Shown here piece by piece: positions 1 to 10,687 of a stretch of 64,000 bases of DNA (positions are counted from its first letter, which is position 1; the number at the start of each line of letters is the position of its first letter). The translations under genes were made by a program, and so were the position numbers. Below the pieces are notes generated by a model that was not told the origin of the DNA, made no database searches, and saw nothing but the letters and a program-made list of their open reading frames with translations. This DNA comes from Adiantum capillus-veneris (Eukaryota; Streptophyta; Polypodiopsida; Polypodiales; Pteridaceae). Location: positions 93,947,247 through 94,011,246 of the forward strand of contig CM043954.1 in the NCBI GenBank assembly GCA_014529385.2. The letters are read 5' to 3'.

Positions 1-375
1 AAAAATGTTAGCCGCTTTGAATTTATGGTGAGGCTTCAGGAACAATTGGTTGACAACCATTTTGCTGAGCATGTTGCACCTAGGCAATTTATGTATGTGG
101 GTGGTCCAATGGATGGACACACACTAGTAAAGATGAGCTCAAAGGCTAGCAAGTACTGTCATGTATGTGCAATTGAAAGGAAGAGGCATCTCCGTGATGG
201 GAAGGAACTTATTGGGTCAAAACCATCAAGGACAGTCTATGGTTGTCCCAAATGCAAGAAATTTTTATGCATTGATCCATGCTTTTCAAAATATCATGCA
301 ATGTCTGGATATGAGCGCATGGGTGTTAGTGCAAAGCGTGTTGTGCGATCTCTTCATCGCCCCGTGCAAGTTTGA
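1..375 (+). CDS. piggyBac (PGBD-type) transposase, C-terminal end, partial
   Basis: The frame is open to the left edge, so the 5' part lies outside the window; it ends with TGA at 373-375. Counting from the methionine at base 25, the tail carries a cysteine-rich cluster: C45-x2-C48, C74-x2-C77, C82, C86 and H91, with the signature CIDPCFSKYH. This is the zinc-binding C-terminal domain that follows the DDE catalytic domain of piggyBac transposases and binds the element ends. The upstream sequence NVSRFEFMVRLQEQLV fits the helix before the finger. The catalytic aspartates are not in the window, so activity cannot be judged. A domesticated PGBD gene is the alternative. The downstream sequence shows no recognisable TTAA-flanked terminal repeat. 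Confidence 0.8.
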   Translation, partial: KNVSRFEFMVRLQEQLVDNHFAEHVAPRQFMYVGGPMDGHTLVKMSSKASKYCHVCAIERKRHLRDGKELIGSKPSRTVYGCPKCKKFLCIDPCFSKYHAMSGYERMGVSAKRVVRSLHRPVQV

Positions 376-900
376 TATGCAGTTATGTTTCTCTTGGTAT
401 TGATTTATGTCCTTCAATGCAATTTGGTTTATGGAATTCCCAATTGAGTTGATATTAGGCTTCTAATCTTGGTTGTGTGAGCCTTTTTTTGGAACTTGTT
501 TTCCATATTGGTACATGATTCTCTAGTATCGATTTATTTGTGCAGTATTTGAGTTGCTGTTTTACTTATCCCAACCAAAAAAAATGAATTTTTCAATTGC
601 ACAAATGATTTTTCTTGTGGCCATTATTGGTCATGTCAAATTCTCTAACACCTAAAGAGGTCCTATGATTTTAATGCTTGTGCAGTTGATTTTTTTCCAA
701 GAAGAAAAATGTGCATGCGTGAAAGTTTGTGTGTTGTTTCATAGCATGCCAACTTTGGAAGAATCTAGGAAAATGTCATATTTATTTTTTTAGGAGTCTA
801 CTATTTTTTCTCTAACCCCTATCTTGTATATAACACTCCCTCCAAAGCTAGTGGTCAAATGAACTACCATCGAGCGGCTAGAATTTTGATAAAAACTCGT
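376..900. other. AT-rich stretch after the piggyBac tail, no gene seen
   Basis: Only short chance frames. It may hold the 3' untranslated and terminal part of the piggyBac element, but no terminal inverted repeat is apparent. Confidence 0.5.
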
Positions 901-926
901 AAAAAGGACACTAAAGTGTCCTTTTT
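901..926. repeat. Perfect 12-bp inverted repeat (2-nt spacer)
   Basis: The arms AAAAAGGACACT (901-912) and AGTGTCCTTTTT (915-926) are exact reverse complements separated by AA. It could form a hairpin in DNA or RNA. It lies between the piggyBac tail and the E1 remnant and may be a subterminal repeat of the former; that is inference. Confidence 0.85.
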
Positions 927-983
927 GGTACCAAACTAGTGTTAAAGACACACACTCCCAAAAACCTTATAACCTTAGTGATG

Positions 984-1760
984 CTAGTGGCATGTTTCTT
1001 TCATTCTTTGGATGGCATCTACCTTTGTTGGACAAGGTTTCCTACCATATGGCCAGCACATGTGCCCCACAATGAGCACATCCTTGACACCAGACATAAA
1101 CTTTTTTCCTGACAAAGTAAGATTCACTTCCTTCAACCTAGACAAAATTTTATCACAATCATTTATGTGATTCACCACAAACCTGCGACATCCCTTGAGA
1201 TCCAAAGCTTCATCTTTGTCACTTTCTTCACATCCTTTGATAGGAAAATCATCAATGAAAGGCATTGTGATTTGAGGAATAAAGTCACGTAAGACCTTAT
1301 TCATCTCATTCATCATATGTGCAACCGAGTGGTTGCTCTCTGTGGCAAGGTACACATCCTTACCAAACCCAAAGGTGTCCTCATGGTTCTCAAGTCTTTG
1401 CTTTTGATTGCAAGTTGAAATTGATCATACCCTGAGTAGAGATCCATTGAGTAGATTACCCTCACTGCAAACGCCTCTACAAACTCATCCACAATTGGAC
1501 CTGTACCTACATTTCTAATTATCACCTTGTTCACTGGTTGCATATCTTGGATGAAGCGTAGAGAACCATTCTTCTTTGGAACTATGAACCACTTGGTTGA
1601 GTATGAAGCACAAGAAGGCTCCAAGATTACCATTTTGAGATTCTCATTCAGTAGCTCTACTAACTTTGGCAAATGAGCCTTTTGAACCGGAATAGGCCGC
1701 AGATTCCAAGGCACATGAGGTATTGTGAAAATTACAATAGGAGCTACAATAGAAGGATCA
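984..1760 (-). pseudogene. E1 reverse transcriptase region (fossil)
   Basis: Recognisable RT blocks: proline-rich entry (VPWNLRPIPVQKAHLPKL), VPKKNGSLRFIQDMQPVN, MDLYSGYDQFQLAI, the catalytic-type block FIDDFPIKG, and the downstream block GKKFMSGVKDVLIVGHMC. In the living family this enzyme copies element RNA to DNA inside cytoplasmic particles. Here it is a remnant. Confidence 0.75.
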
Positions 1761-2373
1761 ACACATCCTATCTCACGTGGCTCAAATGCAAAAGCCTTAC
1801 CATGCTTTGAAAGCATTTCTTTGAAGCACTTTGTCTCCTCTTGTGTTAGAAACTCCTCGCAACCAATCTGCAACTCTTGAAAAGACTCCTTTGTGAAGGT
1901 ATGCCCGATCTTTTTAGGATTCCTTAAACTTGGTTGCAAAGAAGCTTGCTCAATCTTTTCAATGTTGTTGGGTGGTAAGTGTGAAGCTATTGGTTTCACC
2001 TTCTTTGCTACACTCTTGTATTTAGTTTCAACATGGACTTCTGGACCAACTGTTTGGTTTTCTTTAAAGGCTTCTATTACTTGATACATTTCCATAGAGC
2101 AAACTTCCACAACTTCATTTTCAAGATGCAAACTAGACCCCATTATAGCATCAATCTCACTCATAGTATTCACAAAAGAAACTTGTTCACACAAACCCAA
2201 AACAGTTTCAATAGGCTCTAGCAACCCACTCTCTTTCATGCCTATTTGTACATTATGTACATATTGCCTCTCACATCTCTTCAAGCACGTTTACCATCTT
2301 TGCTGCATATCCTAGCATATGCTGAACCATCGTCCATTACCTTTGTTTCCATTCGAACTCCCACAATGTAGGG

Positions 2374-2640
2374 CTATCCAAGGATGAGATGATATGAAGA
2401 TGTATCCTGTACAAAGAAGTTTTGGTCAATCTTTACATCACCTATTGTCACCTTCACACTTGGACATGATGCATACAATTCACCGGATGAATTTTTTGCC
2501 ACTTTTACTATCCAACCATGATCTATGTCCATCGGCCATTTGCACTTGTTGTAGAGACTCTTTGACATTATGTTTATTTATGAACCATGGTCAATCAAGG
2601 CAACAAATGGCTATTCAAGATCACCTACCTTGACCAAAGT
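2374..2640 (-). pseudogene. E1 retropepsin-like protease region (fossil)
   Basis: The frame reads VKVTIGDVKIDQNFFVQDTSSYHLILG, the typical strand after the protease flap ending in the HLILG motif of retropepsins. A DHG-type active-site stretch precedes it. It lies between the gag-pol linker and RT, as expected for Ty3/gypsy pol. Confidence 0.6.
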
Positions 2641-2814
2641 TTCTGTAGTAGCCCTTGCCCAGTGACTTCGTGAATAGTAGCTCCTAGGAATAGCTTGAAC
2701 TTCTTCATCATCATTTGAGAAATGCACTTGCTTCACTCTCTCACTAGATTGGTAGCATCCTACCACAACTCCATCATCCTCCTTATTTTGCAACTGCATC
2801 CCTTGGGTCTTCAA

Positions 2815-3197
2815 GGTTTCCCCGTCAACCTATGGGACGAGCAACCTCAGTAAGAGTTTGCCTCTTTCTCTTGATGATGTCAATGATCTCCTCGTGAAAT
2901 TCACGCTTTGCAATGCCAAGGACTTCTCCCAGAGTGAACTGAATCTTGTTATTCAAAATCCTTTCCTCCAAGGCTTTCTTTAAATCTGTAGCAACCTCAA
3001 TATCAGATTGTAGTTTTTAAGTTGGGCCTTTTGTCTTACCTTTTGTTGGCTCTTTCTTCTTTCTCGTTGTAGACTCCTCCATGAGTACTTCAGGTGGAGA
3101 TGCTCCTTGTGTCGTGGGTGTTTGCGAAGGCATTGAGTCGCTTCTTCCCCCACTTCTACAAGCTCTTTTTGATGGTGCTTCATCAGCACTCTCACGT
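2815..3197 (-). pseudogene. E1 gag-pol linker remnant
   Basis: Minus-strand reading shows a helical segment with KALEERILNNKIQFTLGEVL followed by a lysine-rich IDIIKRKRQ, a type often seen just before protease in gypsy polyproteins. It ends at the left LTR of E2 and the gag side resumes at about 12,210. Confidence 0.5.
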
Positions 3198-4873
3198 TGT
3201 CACGAGTTTTTTGGAGCAAGGGATTGCGCATATGTACATACACATGCATGGTGCATCAAATAAAGGATTGCCCATTTTCCAGAGCCAGGTGGTTACGTGG
3301 GGCCCACGTGTGTACAGGTAGGACAGGGTGTACATAGTGCAGCGATTTTCACTATTATCAGTACCAGTGTGTTTTTTATACAATAAGGAGGAGTTGGTAG
3401 CGCGTAAAACTTCTCGAGGAAGCTATCTGCGGGTCGACGACATGAGGTAAGCAGGTGCCTCAGATGGCATCTAGTGGCGTCAGGAGGTCGAACGGGGCCA
3501 ATACTTGCACGTGGAGAAGTATGGACACGACGTGGGTGTTTTCTTGTGATACTTATGCAGAAAGGTCATCATGAGGACCACTTTTTGGGGCCACTTCACG
3601 TGGTTGCGGGATGCATTATTTGGAAAAACTGAGTGCCAGGTGTGCGGATGATGCAAAAGGGTGACAACTATGCAATGCGAGGTCAGTTTTTGGCCTGTTT
3701 GGGGTCCGTTTGAGGTACTCTAAAAGGCCACGGGTGCCCAAATAATAAAGCTAAGTGTGGGAACTGAAAAAACAGAGAGAAGACCAGAAAAAACGTGGAG
3801 AAGAGAGGAGGAACAGCCGCAAGTGTGTTTTTGGGGTTTTTGGAGCCTGTTTTGGCCGTAAACTACTCATCCGAGGTCGGATTTGAGCACTTTGACATTG
3901 TAGACTGGGGTTTTGGGCCGTTCCGGACGCGATGGCGCTGTCCATTTTGCCAAATTCCTCACTCTTTTTTTGCTGCTTTTGCTGTGTAAGTTTCTCCTAT
4001 GAGCGAAGCTTCTGCTCTAGTTTGTGATTGTATCTGGCATATTTTACTCATATTGTGTGAGCTGTTTGCCCCATTGGTGTTGCCCAAGATCAATTGTATC
4101 TAAACATCAGAAATTCTCCTCTTTTGAGTTGAGTTTTTTGGGTGTGTGTGTGTGTGTGTCTGTGTGGAGTGGGCAAGTGGATAGTCTCGCTCCTCTCACT
4201 CCAGAGGTGTGTTCCCTGTCTCGGCTAGGTGTGTTGTGTAAGCCGAGTGGTGCCCCATAGTGTGTGTGTATCTTCCCAAGAGTGTGTGTCATGTCGTTAT
4301 AGAGGCGCTGTGTGTGTTTTCCTCCCGCTCACATTCTTTTGGTGCCCCCACGGAGGATCTTCTTCGAGTACCTTCTGCTTCGAGCTTCAAGCTTCAATTT
4401 TCGGGATTACAGGTTACAGGGACAGGTACAGGTACAGGTGATTCACACATGTACAAGTAGCTGGAGTACAATGATATATTAGTATAGATGTCACTTGCAG
4501 TTGTTGTGGGTGTGCATCACTTGGCGCCTATTTGAGCACATTGTCTGTTGGATTGTACGTTACTTGTGGAAACTGCCATTGTACGCCTTTGTGGAGCCAT
4601 ACTTGGGTTTTATTTGGCAGTCTCAGCCATTTCTGAGACTTGGTCTGGAAGATAGTCATTTCTGAGACTTGACTATACGCGATTTGCATTAGCCTTCGTG
4701 TGAGGGTCGATAGCGTGAGGTTTTATTGAGCTGGGGGATTCTCAAATGTGGAGATCCTTTCGGTGATACGGGTAGCTAGAGCACCCTTTTTGTGACCTCG
4801 CCATAGGCTATGTACTAGTGAGTCCTACTCGATGCTCGGGTTCTATTGTTGACAGTTTATGCATACATATACA
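3198..4873 (+). repeat. E2 left (5') LTR
   Basis: It shares its opening (TGT.A.GAGTTTTTTGG), middle and tail (TTTATGCATACATATACA) with the copy at 10,688-12,205. It contains a GT run near 4,142 and short ACAGGT(A/T) tandem units near 4,410-4,438. The inner end could extend further right (to about 5,308) if the other copy is shorter; see the small ORF at 5,052. Confidence 0.75.
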
Positions 4874-5051
4874 GTCTATATTTTGGGTTCCTACTGCTCT
4901 ATTTCTGGGGAAACTCTGCCAAAATTTTTCCAAGTTATGATGGTTGGTTTTTTGGTCTTTTAAGCCATTTATGCTGTTATGCTACTGAAATTTTGGCAAA
5001 ATTAGAGGTTAAGTCAGGTGTGCCTTCTTGGGAGCTTCATGGTTGGCTTTA

Positions 5052-5270
5052 ATGGATGATCAAAATGGCCCTCAATTCACTCCATTTCATTTAACTCAAA
5101 GAATCCAGATAAATGTTCATGTGTCCAGGAAGATTTTTTTCCAGCAGCGCATAGTCTTTATGTTTGGGCCAAGAAGATTACGAGAGATCTTAGAATGTCC
5201 TTTGCCTGTTGTAATTTCGATGATCAACTATGAAAACTCATTTGATGTGCATGTGTTTGTCCTTATCTAA
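5052..5270 (+). CDS. 72-residue conserved small ORF before E2 gag
   Basis: It starts MDDQNGPQF and ends DVHVFVLI. A gap-free comparison with the minus-strand ORF at 13,850-14,068 in E1 gives about 35 identities in 72 residues, with the same start and the same stop. The core INV.(V/I)S.KI.FQQRIVF.FG is best conserved. The pattern QQRIVF, then (D/N)Y(N/E), then alternating hydrophobics at the end faintly recalls ubiquitin residues 40-72 (QQRLIF...DYN...LHLVLRL), with a longer loop between; that resemblance is a hypothesis. The protein is not one of the standard LTR-element parts. Function unknown. Start chosen by conservation, not the upstream in-frame ATG at 5,028. Confidence 0.65.
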   Translation: MDDQNGPQFTPFHLTQRIQINVHVSRKIFFQQRIVFMFGPRRLREILECPLPVVISMINYENSFDVHVFVLI

Positions 5271-5372
5271 AGTTGAGTTCCATTGAAGTTTCTGGGGATT
5301 GGTTAGTCAAAAGTTTTGGGTTCTTGCACGTGTGTTCAAAGGGGTTCTCAAAGCATTGTAACTTGGGTAGCC

Positions 5373-6300
5373 ATGGCTTTCTCTTATCCGGAGTTTCATG
5401 GAAGAAGTGATGAAGATGTGGAAGATTTTTTGGAAAAGATGGAGGTTGCCTGCATTAGCAACCAGATTCATGACCCTGCACAGATGTTACGTCTTCTCCA
5501 AATTTGTTTGAAGAGTGATGCACGAGTCTGGTCCAAAACATTTGAAGAGGAGTTTGTGAAGATAGAAGATCCCGACAAAGTGTGGCAAGAAGTACAAGGT
5601 TTGGTGCAAAAGGAAGGTGAGCCAGTAGATGCGTACATACGTAAGTTCTCATTGGCATGGGAGTGGATGTGCAAGGCCTTAGCACCACAGGTACCCCCGC
5701 CTGACATGATGAAGAAGGACAGGTTCTTGGGTGGTCTTTGGGAGAATATACCTTGGAGAGTGGAGCTAAAGAAGCCTAGGACATATGAAGATGCACTAGA
5801 GGTAGCAAGGAACAAAGAGTGGAAGCTGAGGAAAATGAGCCAATTAGGGGTGGAGTCTTTGCCCATGAGGTCTGAATTTCAGCCTATGGACTCTTTACAA
5901 GGTCGCATGTCAGGGGTTCATCATGAACCAGTGGTTCCTGTTACTACTCAGGTTATGCCAGCAGTGGTCACTACATCGGTGCAAGATGATGGGCTAAGGC
6001 AAGACATGAGGCAAGTGGTAGATTTGATGAAGAATCTCAGCCTAAACATGCTAGGTCAAGTGGGAAATAATCGAGGTCGAGGGAGGTTTGCAAATCAGCC
6101 AGGAGGTGAAGAAAGGCCTAGGAATGGTGTTGGACAAAGCAATGGTAGGTTTTGGAGGCAGACGCCCACATGTTACAACTGTGGAGAGTTGGGTCACATC
6201 AGCCCGCAATGTGATAAGCCACCAAGGATAAGGGGAGACATGTATCCATTTCCAAGACAGGTGCTAACTAAGTCAAATGATTATGGCATCGAAATTAAGG
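5373..6300 (+). pseudogene. E2 gag region with zinc knuckle (fossil)
   Basis: Capsid-like protein beginning MAFSYPEFHGRSDEDVEDF, related to the gag of E4 and E5 (MASVA(F/L)PTF). A CCHC knuckle, C-x2-C-x4-H-x4-C (CYNCGELGHISPQC), lies near 6,174-6,215. In the family gag forms the particle and binds element RNA. The start was chosen at 5,373 because related gags begin at the same point. Confidence 0.8.
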
Positions 6301-6739
6301 GAGACGAAGGAACCAATGGACTGACCTAGGAGGAAAAGGGAAAGACAAAAGTGCTAAGTGTAGTCACCTTGGAGAAGGCATCAAAGCTAGAGGATACATT
6401 AGTGATGCCTATTGGGAAGAGGACCATAGAGGATAAGGAAGGAAGAAGTGCCCCAGGTCCTAGTAAGAAGAAAGGAAAGAGCCATGAAGGCGAGGATGTC
6501 AAGGCCAAGAGGAAAAGGAGAGCTCGTCGAAAGTTTCATGTTTCAGATTTTCCACTAGGGGATGGGCAATTAAGCTATGAATTGAAGAAGGATCTAACGA
6601 GCAGGAAGGCATATGTTACTTTTGGGCAGCTTATAGAGATGGTGCCTAAGCTAAAGCGACAGTGGAAGAGGATGGTTAACCCAATGGAGAAAGAGCCAGA
6701 GAGAGGTTCAGTAAAGGTGTTGGCAATGGATGAGCTACC

Positions 6740-7065
6740 AGACATTTGTCCAATAGTAGATGTGTGGCATAAAAGGAAAAATTTGGGACAAGGTTATGTG
6801 GATGGCGGAGCCCAAATATGCGTCATAACACACTCATGCGTTGAGAAGATGGGTCTCACAGTGGCTGGGGTGTCAGGTTTTCGGATCAGATTGACAAACC
6901 ATCAAAAAGTAAAATGCTTGGGTGTTGTAAAGAGCTTAGAAGTGGAGGCATATGATGCAAAGGCAGTGGTTGATTTTCATGTGATGCCAGCGGGGTTGGG
7001 AGCATATCCTATTATACTGGGCAGACCATGGTTACGTGTAGTGGGAGCTGTTCAAGATTGGCGAC
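6740..7065 (+). pseudogene. E2 retropepsin region (fossil)
   Basis: YVDGGAQICVIT marks the aspartic protease active-site block, here D-G-G as in E4 and E5. The closing block is YPIILGRPWLR, matching the usual ILGRPWL. It releases gag and pol products in the family. An acidic serine-rich stretch (about 7,140-7,240) separates it from RT. Confidence 0.8.
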
Positions 7066-7499
7066 ATGGTACAATTAGCCTCTATGGAAAGACAGGTACC
7101 AAGAAGCTTTATAATATGGACACAAGAAAACGATTAGAGGAGATTTATGAAGATGAGGATGAGTCTAGTGATGAAGACTCTTCCACGGTGACAGATGAGG
7201 ACAGTGATAGCACTACCAGCAGTGATGAGGATGCTGATGTTGCATTTCTTTTGATGGACAAAGAAATCCAGGAGTTTGGTTTAGTTGCATTTGCGAATGA
7301 GGTTGAAGATGAAAGTGAAGGGCCTTATGAAGTGATTGAAGGGCTCATGCAAACCAAGGTTGAGTTGTCAAAGAAGCACAAATTGATGACACAAATGATC
7401 AGTGGAGACCTCTCAACTATGGAGAAGGATATATATTTGCACATGCTGGCTAGTTTTCCCGATTTGTTCATTACTTCATATAAAGAGATCAGAGGGTTC

Positions 7500-8250
7500 A
7501 AGGGCAAAGAGATGCATATAGAGCTGAAAGAACATGCTAAGCCAGTGCGGCAAAGGCTAAGAAGGATGGGTCAAGAGCAAATGGAAGCCTTGCGGGTAGA
7601 GGTGGATAAGTTATTGAAGGCAGGGTTCATAGTTCCAGTAGAGACCACAGAATGGGTGAGTCCAGTTGTAGTCAGTCCAAAGAAGGATGGGAAGTGGAGA
7701 ATTTGTGTAGATTTTAAACCCTTAAACGTAGACACTAAGAAGAACCCATAGCCTCTTCCATTCATCGATCACATCTTGGATTCAATGGTAGGTTATGAGA
7801 GGTACAGTGTGTGTGATGGTTTTTCAGGCTATTTTCAATTGAAGATTGCTCTTAAAGACCGCACAAAGACCACTTTTATTACGCCATGGGGCTGCTATTG
7901 CTACACAGTATTTCCATTTGGGTTGTCAAATGGACCTTCCTTCTATCAAGAGAGAGAAAATTGGGTGTTGGAACCATTCATTGGTAGTTGTGTTAAAGCT
8001 TTTATGGATGACTTCTGTGTTTATAGCAGTAGGGCTGAACACCATGAGAAGCTGCAGATAATATTGGCTCGATATGATGAATGTGGAGGACAACTAAATC
8101 CAAAGAAATGTCATCTAGCACAGCCAAGGGTGAAGTTATTGGGACATATGGTGTCAGAAAATGGCATTGAGGCTGATCCAGAAAAGGTTAAGTCTATTAT
8201 TCTTCTTCCATCACCTACGAGTACGAAGCAATTGGCAACTTTTATACACA
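7500..8250 (+). pseudogene. E2 reverse transcriptase region (fossil)
   Basis: RT blocks in order: KAGFIVPVETTEWVSPVVV, KKDGKWRICVDFKPLN, YSVCDGFSGYFQLKIA, TPWGCYCYTVFPFGLSN, AFMDDFCVYS (catalytic-type) and NPKKCHLAQPRVKLLGHMV. Close to the Tat-like RT of E5. Confidence 0.85.
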
Positions 8251-8289
8251 AAGTGAAGTACATGGCACGGTTTATTCCATTGTATTCGC

Positions 8290-8800
8290 AGCTTCTTTAT
8301 CCATTACAGCAAGTGGCAAAGCATGATCCATTGCAATGGGATCACAAGTGTGAAGAAGTGTTTCAAGAGGTGAAAGAGGTGTTAGGGGGGTTGTCAGCCA
8401 TGCAGGCTCCTGATTGGGAGCAAGTGTTTTATGTAAATCCATCAGGAGGGGAGGATGCCATTGGAGCCATGCTATTGCAAAAGGGGAAGGGCAGCCATTA
8501 TATGAGGCTAGTGTATTGTGCAAGCCGAGTGAAGTTGGTAGCGGAGAGAAAGTTCTCGGAAGTAGAGCTAGTGATGGCTAGTGTAATATTTGCTTGTCGA
8601 CGATTTCGTCATTACTTGCTACCACGACCTTTTGTTTTCTTGATGAGTTATGACTTTTTGCCACATTTAATTAATGGTACTAACATGTCAAATGTGATGA
8701 AGAAATGGGTAATTGAGCTGCAAGAGTTTGAGTTCTCTTTTCTAGTGGAAGATAGTACAGGGGCTACCCTAGCTGATTTTTTGACCTACAAGGAGAATCC
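8290..8800 (+). pseudogene. E2 first RNase H region (gRNH, fossil)
   Basis: Thumb and RNase H blocks after RT: LQWDHKCEEVFQEVKEVL, then a GEDAIGAMLLQKGKG strand, YCASR, and EFEFSFLVEDSTGATLADFL, the usual end of the gypsy RNase H. Confidence 0.75.
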
Positions 8801-8859
8801 CCTTATTGTTAAGGAAGAGGTGGTGAGAAAGGTAGTTGAAGAAGTGCCACAGATCAGCA

Positions 8860-9250
8860 ATGCACATGTGTTGTTCTTTGATGGTTCATACAGAAAAAGC
8901 CATGATGCAGCTTCAGGGGGTATAGCACTTTATGATCCAGAGGGGAAGCTAGTATGCAAGAGAGGGTTCAAATTGGATGCTCATAGTAACAATGAGGCTG
9001 AATATGCTACTCTGGAAGCCGGATTACACATTTGTTTGAAGCATGGGGTTTGAAGGTTGAGCATAAAAGGTGATGCTTTGTTAGTGGTGAAGCAAGTGCT
9101 GGGTGTGTGGAAGAGCAAGAACACCTCATTGAAGGAAATGTGCTTCATAATTAAAGGCCTGTTAAAAAAGTTCGAAGCATGGAGCATCAGACACATTGAA
9201 CGTGCTCTAAATGGAGAGGCACATGAAGCAGCTCAAGGCATGATTGGGGA
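8860..9250 (+). pseudogene. E2 second, archaeal-like RNase H (aRNH, fossil)
   Basis: LFFDGSYRKSHDAASGGIAL and NNEAEYATLEAGL are the D..E signatures of the second RNase H that marks the Tat lineage of plant Ty3/gypsy elements. The first RNase H lies just upstream, so both are present. The same domain is found in E5. Confidence 0.85.
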
Positions 9251-9479
9251 GCTATTTGTGTTGAGGACCACTTTACCTCTTTATCATGGCCGGGAAAGTT
9301 TGGCTCAAGAAGAGGAGTTTTTGCTAGCAGGAATCATTCCAAAGGAGATTCAGAAGTCTAAGAAGTATGGCTTTGTGCGTAGAGCATATAGGTACAAATT
9401 GATTGGTGATGTCTTATACATGAAAGGGGCTGATCTCGTGTTGAGACGTGTACCTTGGCGGGAGGAGCTTTACAGAGTG

Positions 9480-10060
9480 CTGGAAGAGAATCATGAAGGC
9501 GCATGTGGTGGCCATTTTTCTCTAAAGATCACCTTGCATAAGATTTTGCAAGAGGGGTATGTATGGCCTAGTTTGCACAAGGATGTTCACCATTGGTGTC
9601 GGTCTTGCAATAGGTGCCAAGCATTTGGGAAGAGAGTGTTGAAGCCAGAGCTACGAAAAACCATTATGGCGTTTGATGTGTTTGAAAAGTGGGGGATTGA
9701 TGCAATAGGCCCGTTACCTATCACAAGCAGGGGCAAAAGCTATATCCTGACGACAGTGGACTATCTCTCTAGATGGGCAGAGGCTATAGCAGTAAAATAG
9801 ATCACTGCAAAGGATGTGGCAAAATTTGTGTATGATGAAATATGTTGCAAGTTTGGGGTGCCATTAGAGCTAATTTCAGATAAGGGGCCAGGATTTAGAG
9901 CTAAACTGCTAGACTTCTTATGCACAAAGATGAAGATTAGGCACCAGCATACCACTCCTTATTACCCGCAGTGTAATGGCTTAAATGAAAGATTCAATGG
10001 TGAGTTGGTACAAATTCTTTCTAAAGTGACAGGAGCACCAAGGAAAGAATTGGGATTTGG
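9480..10060 (+). pseudogene. E2 integrase region (fossil)
   Basis: H-x4-H / C-x2-C zinc domain (ACGGHFSL...HHWCRSCNRCQ), then core blocks WGIDAIGPLP, VDYLSRWAEAI, ELISDKGPGF and YYPQCNGLNERFNG, giving the D, D, E pattern of LTR-element integrases. Confidence 0.85.
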
Positions 10061-10640
10061 AATTGCCTAGTGCATTATGGGCTTACCGTACTTCGGTGAA
10101 GACAGGTACAGGGTTTACTCCATTTCGTTTGGTGTATGGAAAGGAAGCACTATTGCCTGTGGAGGTAGAGTTGCCTGTGGTCAAGATGTTAGAGAAGTTG
10201 CTTGGGCCGCCTAGTGATGCATTCAAAGAGAGGCTCTTGCAGTTACAAGAGGTCCAATTGGATAGGATGAGCGCATTGGAGCATTATGGGCAGATGCAGG
10301 ATAAGGCTTTGGCAAAGATAAATGAAAAGGTCAAAAGTAAGGGTATCAAGAAACATGACTTGGTTTTGCGCTACAACAGTAAACTGGACAACACCTTCCA
10401 AAAGAAGTTTCAAATTAAGTGGGAAGGCCCTTTCAAGGTAGTGGAGTGTTTTCCAAATGGCACATATCAACTGGCTAACATGGATGGTGTTCTACATATG
10501 TCAAGGGTAAATGGATTGCGTCTTAAATTGTATCATGCTAGATTGATGATGGTGGAGCAAGATGAGCTGTCTGTGGATCAAGCAGTGTTGGTGAGGGATG
10601 AGGAGACCTGTGATGCTGCGAGTCTCATATCTCTCTTTGC
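10061..10640 (+). pseudogene. E2 integrase C-terminal region (fossil)
   Basis: ALWAYRTSVKTGTGFTPF, a linker, then KWEGPFKVVECFPNGTYQL and MSRVNGLRLKLYH, the GPF/Y-type tail seen also in E5 and E6. A purine-rich tract and the right LTR follow. Confidence 0.8.
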
Positions 10641-10687
10641 TGCTGCTGATCATGAATGATCTAGCAGGCTAGAAGATGGGAAAATTA

